A stretch of DNA of 64,000 bases. Origin: CAZPXH01 sp964591085. GTDB taxonomy: Bacteria > Spirochaetota > Spirochaetia > DSM-27196 > CAZPXH01. The DNA lies in assembly GCA_964591085.1 (NCBI GenBank), contig CAZPXH010000006.1:1-64000 (forward strand), written 5' to 3'. Positions 33,101 through 40,782 of the stretch are shown here, one piece after another (position 1 is the stretch's first letter; each line of letters starts with the position of its first letter). Made by a program: the position numbers and the translations under genes. The notes beneath the pieces were generated by a model that was not told the DNA's origin, ran no database searches, and saw only the letters and a list, made by a program, of their open reading frames with translations.

Positions 33101-33175
33101 GACGAGGTCTGAGACAACGATGCTGACGGTCCTGCGCTCGCCGGCCCTGAGGTTGCCGGATGCCCCGTCGGACAC
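30158..33175 (-). CDS. Class III nucleotide cyclase fused to AAA/STAND NTPase and helical repeats
   Basis: A 1005-aa cytoplasmic protein. Residues 14-200 form a class III cyclase: metal Asp23 (VVSDLVGFS), Asp67 (VEKYIGDAMVSVFG), Lys63 at the purine-recognition position. The later motif reads GHAMTVANRV where active enzymes have GDxVNxAAR: His144 replaces the base-specifying Asp and Thr147 the transition-state Asn, while Arg151 is kept. Residues about 210-480 hold an NTPase with Walker A GEPGIGKTATV (240-250) and Walker B near IVFLDNAH. From about 550 to the end are TPR-like helices. Cyclase-NTPase-TPR fusions are known in several phyla as large sensors. GTG 33175 has AAAGGA 6 bases upstream. 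Confidence 0.88.
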   Translation of the reverse strand: MSDGASGNLRAGERRTVSIVVSDLVGFSELSEQLDPEDTDRLMSRVFGTYTDIVARNGGTVEKYIGDAMVSVFGVPEVQEEDAQHAVTSALEFHRWVSETRVSELLGHEVPVSPDRQELLFRTAVHTGLIATGKRGTYNVVTGHAMTVANRVQSAASPGAILVTRATRNRVGPAFRFGDELTLELKGVDEPVVAYPVEDTVPDAEHESGPFVGRETLVAEIVREYLRHDPAEPRGFVLRGEPGIGKTATVRQVLSRIRRFPDFNAPVLHGVARRYRTRPYALVIDLLLDAMGLERRIDSDSARRAAEALGVDRENAARFASIVSGDRSDATTEDVVVLYRLFEQLVAPSPESPYSPIVFLDNAHLLEQPSRAFFRFYFDNTSARPFFLLADRSDEAGLHGVFPDLEVRTLGPLSEDESRALVERLWTGEDRPELVPRVLRAAQGNPLFIREYLAYLQEADADEDMPGSIQNIVLARLEHLSIPRRELMTKLAVFFRNFTREDAIFMQEQTGSPTDLVDDALGDFVGSGILERRGVVYAFRHDLFKQAVYSTLLNYNKRILHRIVADRMRQQARPNTMRLIRHLLRAEDFRAAAEVLVASRTATVNPEFPAIIDELLEEERISDVQLRFQLLFTKAALLFNAGRTEPADDVLRRLLAIAVEHRSPAFLARAYHLMTGFNLQSYAFKKTLVTGRKALHYYRAIQTELQLELNLLGLMATSECLRGRTEESDSIVRRMEHLAAGSAELERTETRCSISFARAQYADCIKQADSVLPRNSNPNTERPAVAVEFRRVMAAFWGCDFSLTVESATRLTHAEPVRAEILAPGFAMAAAASRILGQERRAGELWQQAEFYRHQVGNDFGALDTLRTMAWARYLVGDHEKAGQLAMEALPLGLRHTAHYPLMSLLVILSELALEQGNAGDARFFREEADTLVGMNVLLPRRDLLLYHARMAESVPEHARIAAELLAAEEMALPGDEARRQFQVLPVFARVRGRIASLTANASGA

Positions 33176-33178
33176 CTG

Positions 33179-33769
33179 TTATCCTTTCGAGATCAGCGAT
33201 TCCAGCTGGGGACGCAGTTGCTCCAGGACCCCGCCGTACTGCTGCTCAATCTGGCCCATGTAGTGATTCAGCGCCTGCGCGAACTCCGGATCACTGGACG
33301 GATCCAGGCGCACGCGCTGGCCGGTCTGGGCGTAGACCTGCTCCTCCCGCTGGCGGATCCGTGGCTCAAACTGCTCCCGGAGCTGCTCAACCAGGCGCTG
33401 ACGTTCCTTGAGCCATCCATCGTAGAGCTGCTGCAGCTGCTCAAACACTATCCGTGCAGTTTCGGCGTCGCCGGTGACCGTGCCAAACACGCGCTGCAGA
33501 TCCGGCAGTCTGCCGGCGGCCAGGCGATCCACCGGGAGTGCTATGTTTCGCATGAAGGCCTCTGCCAGGCCGTCTCGGACCGCGGCTCGATCTCCAGCTG
33601 GAACCTTCTGAAGTTCCTGCTTGAGGTCAAGGGACGGGTCTTCCATGCCGCGGGACAGGAGTCGCATCCCCTGCTCTGACAGCTCCCGCCGCCGCAAGCC
33701 TTCCCGGTCAACTTCCACGTCCCTGGTCTTTTCCAGCGCAAGCTCAAGCGCGCTCTTGATCAGTGCCAT
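33179..33769 (-). CDS. Conserved protein of unknown function (spirochaete-type, DUF6657-like)
   Basis: A 196-aa soluble, highly charged, helical protein beginning MALIKSALELALEKTRDVEVDREGLRRRELSEQGMRL (trimmed here to describe, not to define a motif). It has no signal peptide, membrane helix or catalytic motif. Long amphipathic helices between about 105 and 150 (many Gln, Arg, Leu) could form a coiled coil. I recall similar proteins next to 5-formyltetrahydrofolate cyclo-ligase in spirochaetes, which fits its position 33 bases after that gene; the family name is from memory. A clear GAGGGAG site precedes the ATG. The cyclase-NTPase gene starts 3 bases after its stop. Confidence 0.6.
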   Translation of the reverse strand: MALIKSALELALEKTRDVEVDREGLRRRELSEQGMRLLSRGMEDPSLDLKQELQKVPAGDRAAVRDGLAEAFMRNIALPVDRLAAGRLPDLQRVFGTVTGDAETARIVFEQLQQLYDGWLKERQRLVEQLREQFEPRIRQREEQVYAQTGQRVRLDPSSDPEFAQALNHYMGQIEQQYGGVLEQLRPQLESLISKG

Positions 33770-33802
33770 ATTCTCCCTCTGCCTGTTGGTGCAATCTCTA
33801 CT

Positions 33803-34405
33803 TCAGTCACAGACCAATACCTGATCCACCGGCCAATCGTCATCAGTGAGCGGCAGTTCGTCCAGCACCTGGAAACGGTAGACCGGAGCAATGCTGCGCC
33901 CGCGCCCGGCAACACTGCAAAGAAAGCGGTCGTAGTAGCCGCCGCCGCGCCCCAGTCTGCCACCGCCCGGCGTCACGGCAACGGAGGGCACAATGATGAG
34001 CACTGGGCCGGATCCATCCCACGCTGCGGCATCCGACCGCGGGGCGGGAATTCCGACGCGGTCCCTGCTCAACCCCGTGGCGTCCTGCGGACAACGCCGA
34101 AACTCCATCCCCATTTCAGTGACTGCGGGCAGAAACACGGGGATTCCCCATTGATGTGCCTCGTCCAGGAAGAGTTCCGGGTTCACCTCTCCGTCGGTAG
34201 ATGCATAGGCCAGTACCGCCCGGTACTCGTGCCCAAGGAGATCCGGTGCTGCCGCTGCAAGGCTTGCCGCAGCGCGGGCGCGGATTGACGGGTGAAGGCG
34301 TCGGCGCTGGCTCCGAAGGGCCTGTCGGATGCTTGCGGCGTTGTCCCTTGTGTCTTGCCTGGTGCCTCCCATGGAGTCCTCCCGTGAGTCACTGCGTCCG
34401 CTCAT
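33803..34405 (-). CDS. 5-formyltetrahydrofolate cyclo-ligase
   Basis: Converts 5-formyltetrahydrofolate to 5,10-methenyltetrahydrofolate with ATP, returning stored folate to one-carbon metabolism. The 200-aa protein has the basic N-terminal segment IRQALRSQRRRLHP, the middle GIPVFLPAVTEMGMEFRR, VLIIVPSVAVTPGGGRLGRGGGYYDRFL (the family signature with the catalytic Arg and Tyr-Tyr-Asp), and the closing FQVLDELPLTDDDWPVDQVL. The ATG overlaps the stop of the VWA gene in ATGA. An internal ATG at residue 12 is an alternative start. Confidence 0.93.
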   Translation of the reverse strand: MSGRSDSREDSMGGTRQDTRDNAASIRQALRSQRRRLHPSIRARAAASLAAAAPDLLGHEYRAVLAYASTDGEVNPELFLDEAHQWGIPVFLPAVTEMGMEFRRCPQDATGLSRDRVGIPAPRSDAAAWDGSGPVLIIVPSVAVTPGGGRLGRGGGYYDRFLCSVAGRGRSIAPVYRFQVLDELPLTDDDWPVDQVLVCD

Positions 34406-37400
34406 TGAATGGCCATTCCCAGATCATGGATAAGCCGTGGCAGCAGGTCCGGCAGCTGGGCCGCGGAACGGCACCGAATTGCGCTGCTTGCTTCCTTCCG
34501 GAAGCTCTCAAAGTAGGACTCCGCCGCAGGGTCCACGTTGATGTAGATCAAACGGATTCCGGCCATCCGGCATTCCCGCATTGCCATCAGGGTATCCTCC
34601 ACGGCGGGTGTGCCATCGTAGTTCGGCGCGTTGGGCATACCGTCGGAGATCAGAAGGAAGTACTGGACTTCGGCCGGTTTCTGGCTGAGGCGGTCGGTGA
34701 CCCATCGAATGAAGTCTCCGTCCCGGTTGGCGTTATCCGCCACAAGGGCGCTGATGCTCTTTGCGGTCTGCGGCAGGTAGATGTTGGTGGAGGTAATGCT
34801 GTTGAACCCGTAGATCTGAACCGGAACTCCCAGATACCCGAAGGCGTCTGCAAACAGCATGGCGAAGTGCTTTTCCATGTCCAGCACGCTAACGGGACCG
34901 TCCTGCTCCGGGATGAGCGCCGACGTGCTTCCGGACACGTCCAGCCCGATAACCAGGCGGGCGTCCTTTCGTTCTTCTCCGGGGTGGAGCAGAACATCCT
35001 GGGATCTGTCTCCCTGGAAGTCCGCAAGAACCTCAAGCAGGACGTCCATGTCCCACTCGTCGCCAATGCTTGAACGATCAAGCTCAGATTCATCCCGGTA
35101 CAAAAGGTTGTGGATAAGGCCACGCAAGCGCTGGGAGACTCCGGCGTAGACTTGGTGGCGCGAGAGGAAATCCGGGTCCACGGCGTTTATGGCAAACTCG
35201 CGGACCTCACTGATCTTCAGTCGGCGCCGTGTCGCGGGATCCCAGGAGTGAACGTTCACCACACCCGGTTCCTTCGCTGACTGACCACCGGGGTCCGGTG
35301 CGGGTTCGGAATGACTCTGCTCCGCTTCCACGCTGGCAAGGACGCTGTCCAGTTCCGGGCTGCGGGTGCGCATCTCGGAGAGCTGTTTCTGCCGGTGTCC
35401 GGAGTGATAGTCGGCGGCGGTATGGTTCATGTCGTCCCGGATGTTTGCGGCATCCTCGCCTGACTCGGACCTGGACGAGAGAAGCTCGGTCTCCGATGTC
35501 TGGAATCGCTCCGGAAAGGCGTTGGCCTCCCGGTAGAGGTCAGCAAGGTCTTGTTCCGAGCGGACGGTCCTGCCACAGCGGGCCTCCGGTCGGCCGACGG
35601 TCCCACCGTTGGGTATCCGAGGAAGCCTGGGCATTTCAGAACTCCGGGATCCCGGTCGGTCGCTGGCAGTCCGCTCCTGGGGCGAGAGGGAGGCAAGGTC
35701 AGGCAGTCTCCCGCCGGATCCGCCCGCGAGGGGCAGGAGGAGGTGGTAGAGATCAGTGGCGATTCCCATGGCTGCAGCGGGATTTTTGGTTGGCATCATC
35801 CGAATTCGCTGCAGCGAGCGCGCCAGTGCATCCCCGAGGTGCATGACCTGGTCAGAGCGCTGCAGCGGGATGTCCATGAAGGTGGAGACTGCCTGGGTCC
35901 AGGGTGCGTCCGAGCGCATGCGCTGACCACCGGTGTATAGCTGGTCCCAAATCCAACCCACGCTGGCATCAATGAGGTTGGATGCCTGGCTCTCGTCCAG
36001 GAACCACTGGTGCGCAGCTTCCATCAGCGCAGCAATTTGTCCGTGCACCTGCTGCTCCTCTAGCCAGCGCTCAATCCGCACGTCTTCCACCACGTTGTAG
36101 AGGAAGTGGTACAGCCCGGGAGCCCGCGAAGCGGAGATCAGTGGCCAGAAGTTGACCGTGAAACTCCCGGCCAGCAGATGTCCGGCCTCATGGAGTGCCA
36201 GGAACACGTACATCGTGAGGTTTCGGTTGCCTTCCAGTACCTCCGGATCGTCCCGGAAGAATGAGATGCTGGACGGCAGATAGATCGCCGTTCCTTCCGT
36301 CTTTGCCCAGTCCGAGGAGTACACCGGAACGGTCCCAACAAGCGGGAGAAGGGCCTCCATGACATAGGGCCGCGCATCCCGGAAGTGAATGGCCCACGGA
36401 GCACGGGCATCAGCCTCTTCACCGATTCGGCTTCGGTTGCGTTCCCATGTCCGCTGCAGGTGCTCGGCGTAGGCCTCGAGGTCGGCGGGGTCCAGTACTG
36501 ACAACGCAGCAAACACCTCATCCACAATCGCCGCGGACTCCGCGATAGTCCGCAGAACTGCAAGGTGGTACTCCCCTCCAGCAAAGCGGCTGGTCCACCG
36601 CCCCCAGAGCCGGTCCCAGATCCAGGTCGTGGCTCTGGAAATGGCCACACTATCGTCCTGCACAAGTCTTCCAGACCTGTCGCGAACGATCGGGCCGACA
36701 CGGATGCCGCCGCCGTCCATCTCCGCAAGCTGGTCAACCTTTCGCTTCAGCGCGGAGTGCCCGGAGCGACTGTTCGTCTCTCCCGCGCGCTGGAACAGCA
36801 CAATCAGGTCCCTGTAGATTGCGGTCTGGAGGTACTCCCGCATCGCCTGGCTCTGGTCATGAATGAGCAGGTCCCGGCGGAAACGAGCGAGACGGGAAAG
36901 CCGGGATATCGGCAGGGCCGGATCCGTGAGAATGGTAAGGATGCTGGAGCGGACCTGATTGCCCGCAAAAGCCCTCGGCACGTCCCCGGTCTTGCAGGCA
37001 ACACCTTCCTCCGCGATCAGGGCGAACAAGCCCTCGTCATCCGCCATTCGGGAAAGCGCCCTGCGCGTGCGTGGTTGCAGGAAGAAATCAATGACCGCCG
37101 GCAGGTGTGCCGGGGACACCGAGAGTGCGGTTGCAGCGAGAGACCGGGACTGTTCATCCGGCTGTGAGGCCCAGACTTCACAGAAGGTGTTGAGCGTGTC
37201 CGGTGTGAAGTTCAGGTCACGCAGCACCAGGTCTATTGCGCCGGCAAGCACTCGGCTGAGGCTGGTCAACGCCTGCCGCCAGGCCGGGCTCGAAAGCATC
37301 CGCAAAACCTGCCGAACCCGCGGACGGGAGGCCTCTCCTCGTACGGCTGCAATCGCAGCCTCAAGGAGGAGGGTCCGCAAGGTGCTTGAGGTCTCCACCA

Positions 37401-37992
37401 CCGGAGGCAAGCCCGGCTCTTCAGAGAGCAGGTCAATGAACCGCCGGACCTCGTAGATCTCTGCAGTCCGGCAGGCGTCAGCAATGAACTGGACCGTTGC
37501 CGCACGGGTACGCTTTGCCCTCGCGGGGAGCCGCTGCAACAGCTGCCGGAAGGCCGGAAGTCCGACGACCCGCACAAACTGCTCGGCCGCCTGCGTACTT
37601 TGGACCGCAAGACCCATGGCAATGCGATCCGAGTCTCGAGCGGCCTGCTCATCCCCGAAGCGGCCGCGCCCGAGCTCCAGCACCGCGCGGTAGGCCGCAC
37701 TGCCGGAAAAGCGTACGAGCCAGTCCCGGAGGGGGTCCTGCTCCGGCAGCGAGAGCAGAACCAACAGCAGGCGGCCGAGATGCTCGACGCCCAGCCCGCT
37801 CCGCCGCAGGCAACGATGCGCGTGGTCTCGCAACGCAGGGTGCCGGAGGAGAGATCTCAGTCGGTCGGCGCGTTGCGGCTCATCCGGCGTGGCCACCTTC
37901 CCCGCCAGCTGCTCTGCCTGCAGACGGTCTACCTGCAGCTCAGCCTGCAGGATCTCAGCGCACGCGGAAATCGGCCCGGAGCGGTCAGGCAC
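34402..37992 (-). CDS. Large VWA-domain protein with HExxH motif (NorD/CbbO-like partner of MoxR ATPase)
   Basis: A 1196-aa cytoplasmic protein. The first 500 residues are helical and Arg/Leu-rich, like HEAT repeats. A metalloprotease-like motif HEAGH lies at 601-605 (YVFLALHEAGHLLAG), followed by NVVEDVRIERWLEE, which could give further metal ligands. A low-complexity region spans about 800-930. The C-terminal VWA domain has a complete MIDAS start, Asp1018-x-Ser1020-x-Ser1022 (GLDVSGSTS), and ends near LISDGMPN. MoxR-type AAA+ proteins and VWA proteins work in pairs to remodel or load metal into targets; the MoxR gene here overlaps by 8 bases. The target is unknown. Much longer than usual NorD proteins. 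Confidence 0.75.
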   Translation of the reverse strand: MPDRSGPISACAEILQAELQVDRLQAEQLAGKVATPDEPQRADRLRSLLRHPALRDHAHRCLRRSGLGVEHLGRLLLVLLSLPEQDPLRDWLVRFSGSAAYRAVLELGRGRFGDEQAARDSDRIAMGLAVQSTQAAEQFVRVVGLPAFRQLLQRLPARAKRTRAATVQFIADACRTAEIYEVRRFIDLLSEEPGLPPVVETSSTLRTLLLEAAIAAVRGEASRPRVRQVLRMLSSPAWRQALTSLSRVLAGAIDLVLRDLNFTPDTLNTFCEVWASQPDEQSRSLAATALSVSPAHLPAVIDFFLQPRTRRALSRMADDEGLFALIAEEGVACKTGDVPRAFAGNQVRSSILTILTDPALPISRLSRLARFRRDLLIHDQSQAMREYLQTAIYRDLIVLFQRAGETNSRSGHSALKRKVDQLAEMDGGGIRVGPIVRDRSGRLVQDDSVAISRATTWIWDRLWGRWTSRFAGGEYHLAVLRTIAESAAIVDEVFAALSVLDPADLEAYAEHLQRTWERNRSRIGEEADARAPWAIHFRDARPYVMEALLPLVGTVPVYSSDWAKTEGTAIYLPSSISFFRDDPEVLEGNRNLTMYVFLALHEAGHLLAGSFTVNFWPLISASRAPGLYHFLYNVVEDVRIERWLEEQQVHGQIAALMEAAHQWFLDESQASNLIDASVGWIWDQLYTGGQRMRSDAPWTQAVSTFMDIPLQRSDQVMHLGDALARSLQRIRMMPTKNPAAAMGIATDLYHLLLPLAGGSGGRLPDLASLSPQERTASDRPGSRSSEMPRLPRIPNGGTVGRPEARCGRTVRSEQDLADLYREANAFPERFQTSETELLSSRSESGEDAANIRDDMNHTAADYHSGHRQKQLSEMRTRSPELDSVLASVEAEQSHSEPAPDPGGQSAKEPGVVNVHSWDPATRRRLKISEVREFAINAVDPDFLSRHQVYAGVSQRLRGLIHNLLYRDESELDRSSIGDEWDMDVLLEVLADFQGDRSQDVLLHPGEERKDARLVIGLDVSGSTSALIPEQDGPVSVLDMEKHFAMLFADAFGYLGVPVQIYGFNSITSTNIYLPQTAKSISALVADNANRDGDFIRWVTDRLSQKPAEVQYFLLISDGMPNAPNYDGTPAVEDTLMAMRECRMAGIRLIYINVDPAAESYFESFRKEASSAIRCRSAAQLPDLLPRLIHDLGMAIQ

Positions 37993-39190
37993 GCTTGGGT
38001 ACCGAGAAGTCCGTGTTCAGGCGGGTTGCTCCGGTGAACAGCCCCAGAGCCCGCGCGAGAGTTGAGACCAGCGCCAGGCTGGTCATACTTGTCATCTTCC
38101 GGTCCCGGTAGTGGCCGTAGCAGGTCTGGTCAACAACCAGGCGGGTGGCTATGGACTGTGCCAGGGCGCCCACCATGCCATGCTCCCGGAGATAGTCGTG
38201 CACCACAAGGGCTGCTGAGACGATCCGAACCCCCGAGCGGTGGACGCTGAGCAGCTGGGCATCCTCCTGCCTGTGCAGTTCCGAGAGGCCAAGCTCCTGG
38301 ATCAGTGGTGAGGTGCCGTTCTCAGAGAGTTCCTCCACAATTGTGACCAGGCGGGAGAGCTGCTGTCCAAGCTCGGCGGTGGAGAGGACTCGAGCTGTGG
38401 CCATCTCCTGCAGTCTCGCGCCCCGGTTCTCTGGATCGTGGACGCGATAGACCCAGGCCGGAGCGTGGGAATCCGCTGGCGTGTTGGCAAGGCTGTCATA
38501 CCACCGGGTACCGGCACCATCACGGCGGAGGTCAAGGAATCTCCCGTCATCGGCGATGGCCCGCGTTCCCAGGCTCAGAGCGGCATCCCGCGGGGAAGGG
38601 AGCTCTTCGTTTCGCAGGCGGGCGGATCGCTGCTGACTCACAAAGCCCAGGAAGCGAGCGTCCCAGGCGCGGAAGTTCAGGTGGACAAATCGGTCAGCAA
38701 CCGATTCCTCCAGGTCCCGGGAGGTGATTGACCGGGACGGATTATAGGAAATCGTTGTCCAGAACCCCTCGGTGGCCTGGACGATTACCCCGTCAATTCG
38801 GTCTATGCTGCGTCGGTCGTCAATGGCGGAGTTCAGCCGCTTCTGCACATCCTCTTTCAGCAGGTTGAACTCGTCCGCGTAGAAGATTCCTCCGGCTTCC
38901 ATTGCCTGAACCAGGGGCCCATTGCGATACACCGTGACAGTTGCTTCGCCGTCCCGCTCCAGCGCGGGATAGCTGATGATCTGGCTCTCCCCGGTACGCG
39001 CCGAGCACGTCTTTGCAAACAGGGGTGCGGCCAGAATCCTTGCCACCTGTCGCACACACTCTGTCTTGCCGGTACCGGGCGGCCCACTAAGGGCGGCGTG
39101 CAGCCCGTACTGGCGGCAGATCAGGAGAAGCTGGAGCTCGTCCAGGCCTTCCGGGTACAGCTGATTGGCAATGTAGCTGATCCGCTTCAT
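37985..39190 (-). CDS. MoxR-type AAA+ ATPase
   Basis: A 401-aa ATPase of the MoxR/NorQ/CbbQ class, which acts as a chaperone with a VWA partner. Walker A is SGPPGTGKTECVRQVA near residue 35, Walker B GGIFYADEFNLLKEDVQKRLN, sensor 1 in FWTTISYNPSRS, and arginine-finger region DLEESVADRFVHLNF. The C-terminal third (about 270-400) is helical and not typical of short MoxR proteins. The gene overlaps the Nudix gene by 4 bases and the VWA gene by 8, so the three are one transcription unit. Confidence 0.85.
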   Translation of the reverse strand: MKRISYIANQLYPEGLDELQLLLICRQYGLHAALSGPPGTGKTECVRQVARILAAPLFAKTCSARTGESQIISYPALERDGEATVTVYRNGPLVQAMEAGGIFYADEFNLLKEDVQKRLNSAIDDRRSIDRIDGVIVQATEGFWTTISYNPSRSITSRDLEESVADRFVHLNFRAWDARFLGFVSQQRSARLRNEELPSPRDAALSLGTRAIADDGRFLDLRRDGAGTRWYDSLANTPADSHAPAWVYRVHDPENRGARLQEMATARVLSTAELGQQLSRLVTIVEELSENGTSPLIQELGLSELHRQEDAQLLSVHRSGVRIVSAALVVHDYLREHGMVGALAQSIATRLVVDQTCYGHYRDRKMTSMTSLALVSTLARALGLFTGATRLNTDFSVPKRA

Positions 39191-39750
39191 GCGCCGGCCC
39201 CAGGGTTCAGTTCCGGGTGCCCGCGGAAATAGCGCTGCAGAAACGCAAGCCCGGCAAGCATGATGGAGGACTCGTCAAACTCGGGAGTTCCGCTGAGCAG
39301 ATCGGCGAGGGGAAGCCACAGGGGATCCGCTGCTTCATTCGGGTCCAGAGACTGCGGCCCTCTATCCAGTGGCTGTGTTGACAGGAAGGTGTAGACCCGG
39401 TTGGTCATGAGCGCCGGGTTGGGACTGGTCTGCCCAATCTGATGCAGCGCGCCGCAGGTCCAGCCGGTCTCCTCCCGCAGTTCCCGGCGCGCAGCACTTT
39501 CCCCATCCTCGGCAGGGTCAACGACACCCCCGGGGAACTCCAGGCTGTGGGCTTTGGAGCCGTGACGCCATTGCCGAACCAGGAGCACCTGCGCTCCCCG
39601 GAGCAGAATCACGTGCGCCCAGTCCGGCGCCTCCAGCACAAAGAAGGAAGCGGATCTGCCCGCAGGATGCGTTCGCTGCTGCTCCATTACGGAGAAAACC
39701 GGTGCGCGGAAGCGGAGGTGTGATGCTGTGGTAGTCCACGGGCGATCCAT
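39187..39750 (-). CDS. Nudix hydrolase, ADP-ribose pyrophosphatase type
   Basis: A 187-aa hydrolase acting on nucleoside diphosphate compounds, probably ADP-ribose. The Nudix box is complete: GGVVDPAEDGESAARRELREETGW, fitting Gx5Ex7REUxEExGU (given in two parts: G-V-V-D-P-A-E and R-R-E-L-R-E-E-T-G-W). Before it lies VLLVRQWRHGSKAHSLEFPGG, as in ADP-ribose pyrophosphatases. An open frame starts at 39771, but the ATG at 39750 has TACCAT 9 bases upstream and gives a normal N-terminus. It heads the long leftward array and is divergent to cysE. Confidence 0.88.
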   Translation of the reverse strand: MDRPWTTTASHLRFRAPVFSVMEQQRTHPAGRSASFFVLEAPDWAHVILLRGAQVLLVRQWRHGSKAHSLEFPGGVVDPAEDGESAARRELREETGWTCGALHQIGQTSPNPALMTNRVYTFLSTQPLDRGPQSLDPNEAADPLWLPLADLLSGTPEFDESSIMLAGLAFLQRYFRGHPELNPGAGA

Positions 39751-39801
39751 GGCAGCTGCATGGTACGTCATCCGGAGTCCGTGAGACGACCCACCACCGA
39801 A

Positions 39802-39831
39802 TTGCCGACGGGTACCGTGGGCGGCTATGCT
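39802..39831 (+). promoter_or_regulatory. Promoter of the serine acetyltransferase gene
   Basis: -35 TTGCCG (39802-39807), 18-base spacer, -10 TATGCT (39826-39831), then 8 bases to the ATG at 39840. No ribosome-binding site fits in between, so the mRNA is predicted to be leaderless. Confidence 0.55.
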
Positions 39832-39839
39832 TCGGCCTC

Positions 39840-40772
39840 ATGCTTGAGCAGCTTCACGAGATTACCGACGCCATCGTGGAGTCGTACCGCCAGATCGGCG
39901 GAATCAACAACCTGGACGGTCCGAATCTCCCCTCCCGCCGCGGAATTGAACTGATCATCGCGGATCTTGAGTCACTCATCTTTCCCGGTTACCGGGTTGG
40001 GGACGCGCTGGAGCCGGAGGACATCAAGTACACCATCGCGGAGCGTATTACGCGCCTTTCACGCAACCTCGCGAACGAACTGCAGCGGAGCCTCTGCTTC
40101 CGACGGCGGAGCGAGGGCTCACCCCTGTGTGCGGGCCACGGGATTGGCGGGCGGACAAGCCGGTGCCGCAGCGAGGGAGAAGAACTGGCCGTGGAGATTC
40201 TGCGGCTTCTCCCGGCCATCAGGGAGCGAGTGCAGCTGGATGTGGAAGCTGCCTTCCAGGGTGACCCAGCGGCAAGAAGCCGGGAGGAAATCATCCTCGC
40301 CTATCCAGGGGTGGAGGCAATCATCATCCACCGCATCGCCCACGAGCTGTGGGTCCGCAATGTTCCTCTGATCCCGCGAATGATGAGCGAGTACATCCAC
40401 GGAAAAACCGGAATTGACATCCATCCCGCCGCGCAGATCGGTGACTACTTCTTTATTGACCACGCCACAGGGGTGGTCATCGGCGAAACAACGGTGATCG
40501 GTAACCGGGTGAAGATCTATCAGGGTGTCACGCTTGGCGCGCTGAGCGTGCGCAAGGAGGAAGGTCACCGGAAGCGACACCCCACCATTGAGGATGATGT
40601 AACGATCTATGCACACGCAACGATCCTTGGTGGGGACACGGTGGTTGGCCGCGGTTCAATCGTGGGGGGAAACGTTTGGCTGACACGCTCTGTGTCGGCC
40701 GGCAGCAAGATTTACCACCGGGCGGAAATTGATCACAAAGCAGCAGATGAGCTGGAACGGCCGGGAGTCTGA
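39840..40772 (+). CDS. cysE: Serine O-acetyltransferase (long, EpsC-type)
   Basis: Makes O-acetylserine, the precursor of cysteine. The 310-aa protein has a long helical N-terminal half (HEITDAIVESYRQIGGINNLDGPNLPSR, then DLESLIFPGYR) and a left-handed beta-helix C-terminal half: AYPGVEAIIIHRIAHELW, GIDIHPAAQIGDYFFIDHATGVVIGETTVIGNRVKIYQGVTLGA, and RHPTIEDDVTIYAHATILGGDTVVG. The catalytic His pair is in DIHPAA and IDHATG. Between the halves, about residues 82-118 are Arg/Gly/Cys-rich and look like an extra loop. Single-gene transcript: its neighbours on both sides run leftward. Confidence 0.92.
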   Translation: MLEQLHEITDAIVESYRQIGGINNLDGPNLPSRRGIELIIADLESLIFPGYRVGDALEPEDIKYTIAERITRLSRNLANELQRSLCFRRRSEGSPLCAGHGIGGRTSRCRSEGEELAVEILRLLPAIRERVQLDVEAAFQGDPAARSREEIILAYPGVEAIIIHRIAHELWVRNVPLIPRMMSEYIHGKTGIDIHPAAQIGDYFFIDHATGVVIGETTVIGNRVKIYQGVTLGALSVRKEEGHRKRHPTIEDDVTIYAHATILGGDTVVGRGSIVGGNVWLTRSVSAGSKIYHRAEIDHKAADELERPGV

Positions 40773-40782
40773 ACGTGCGGCG

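Noticed and set aside
28663..39750. The cyclase-patatin region as a mobile defence island
   Set aside because: No integrase, transposase, phage gene, direct repeats or composition shift is visible, and the genes are continuous with a folate enzyme and other housekeeping-type genes. The functional idea is kept as a finding, the island claim is not.
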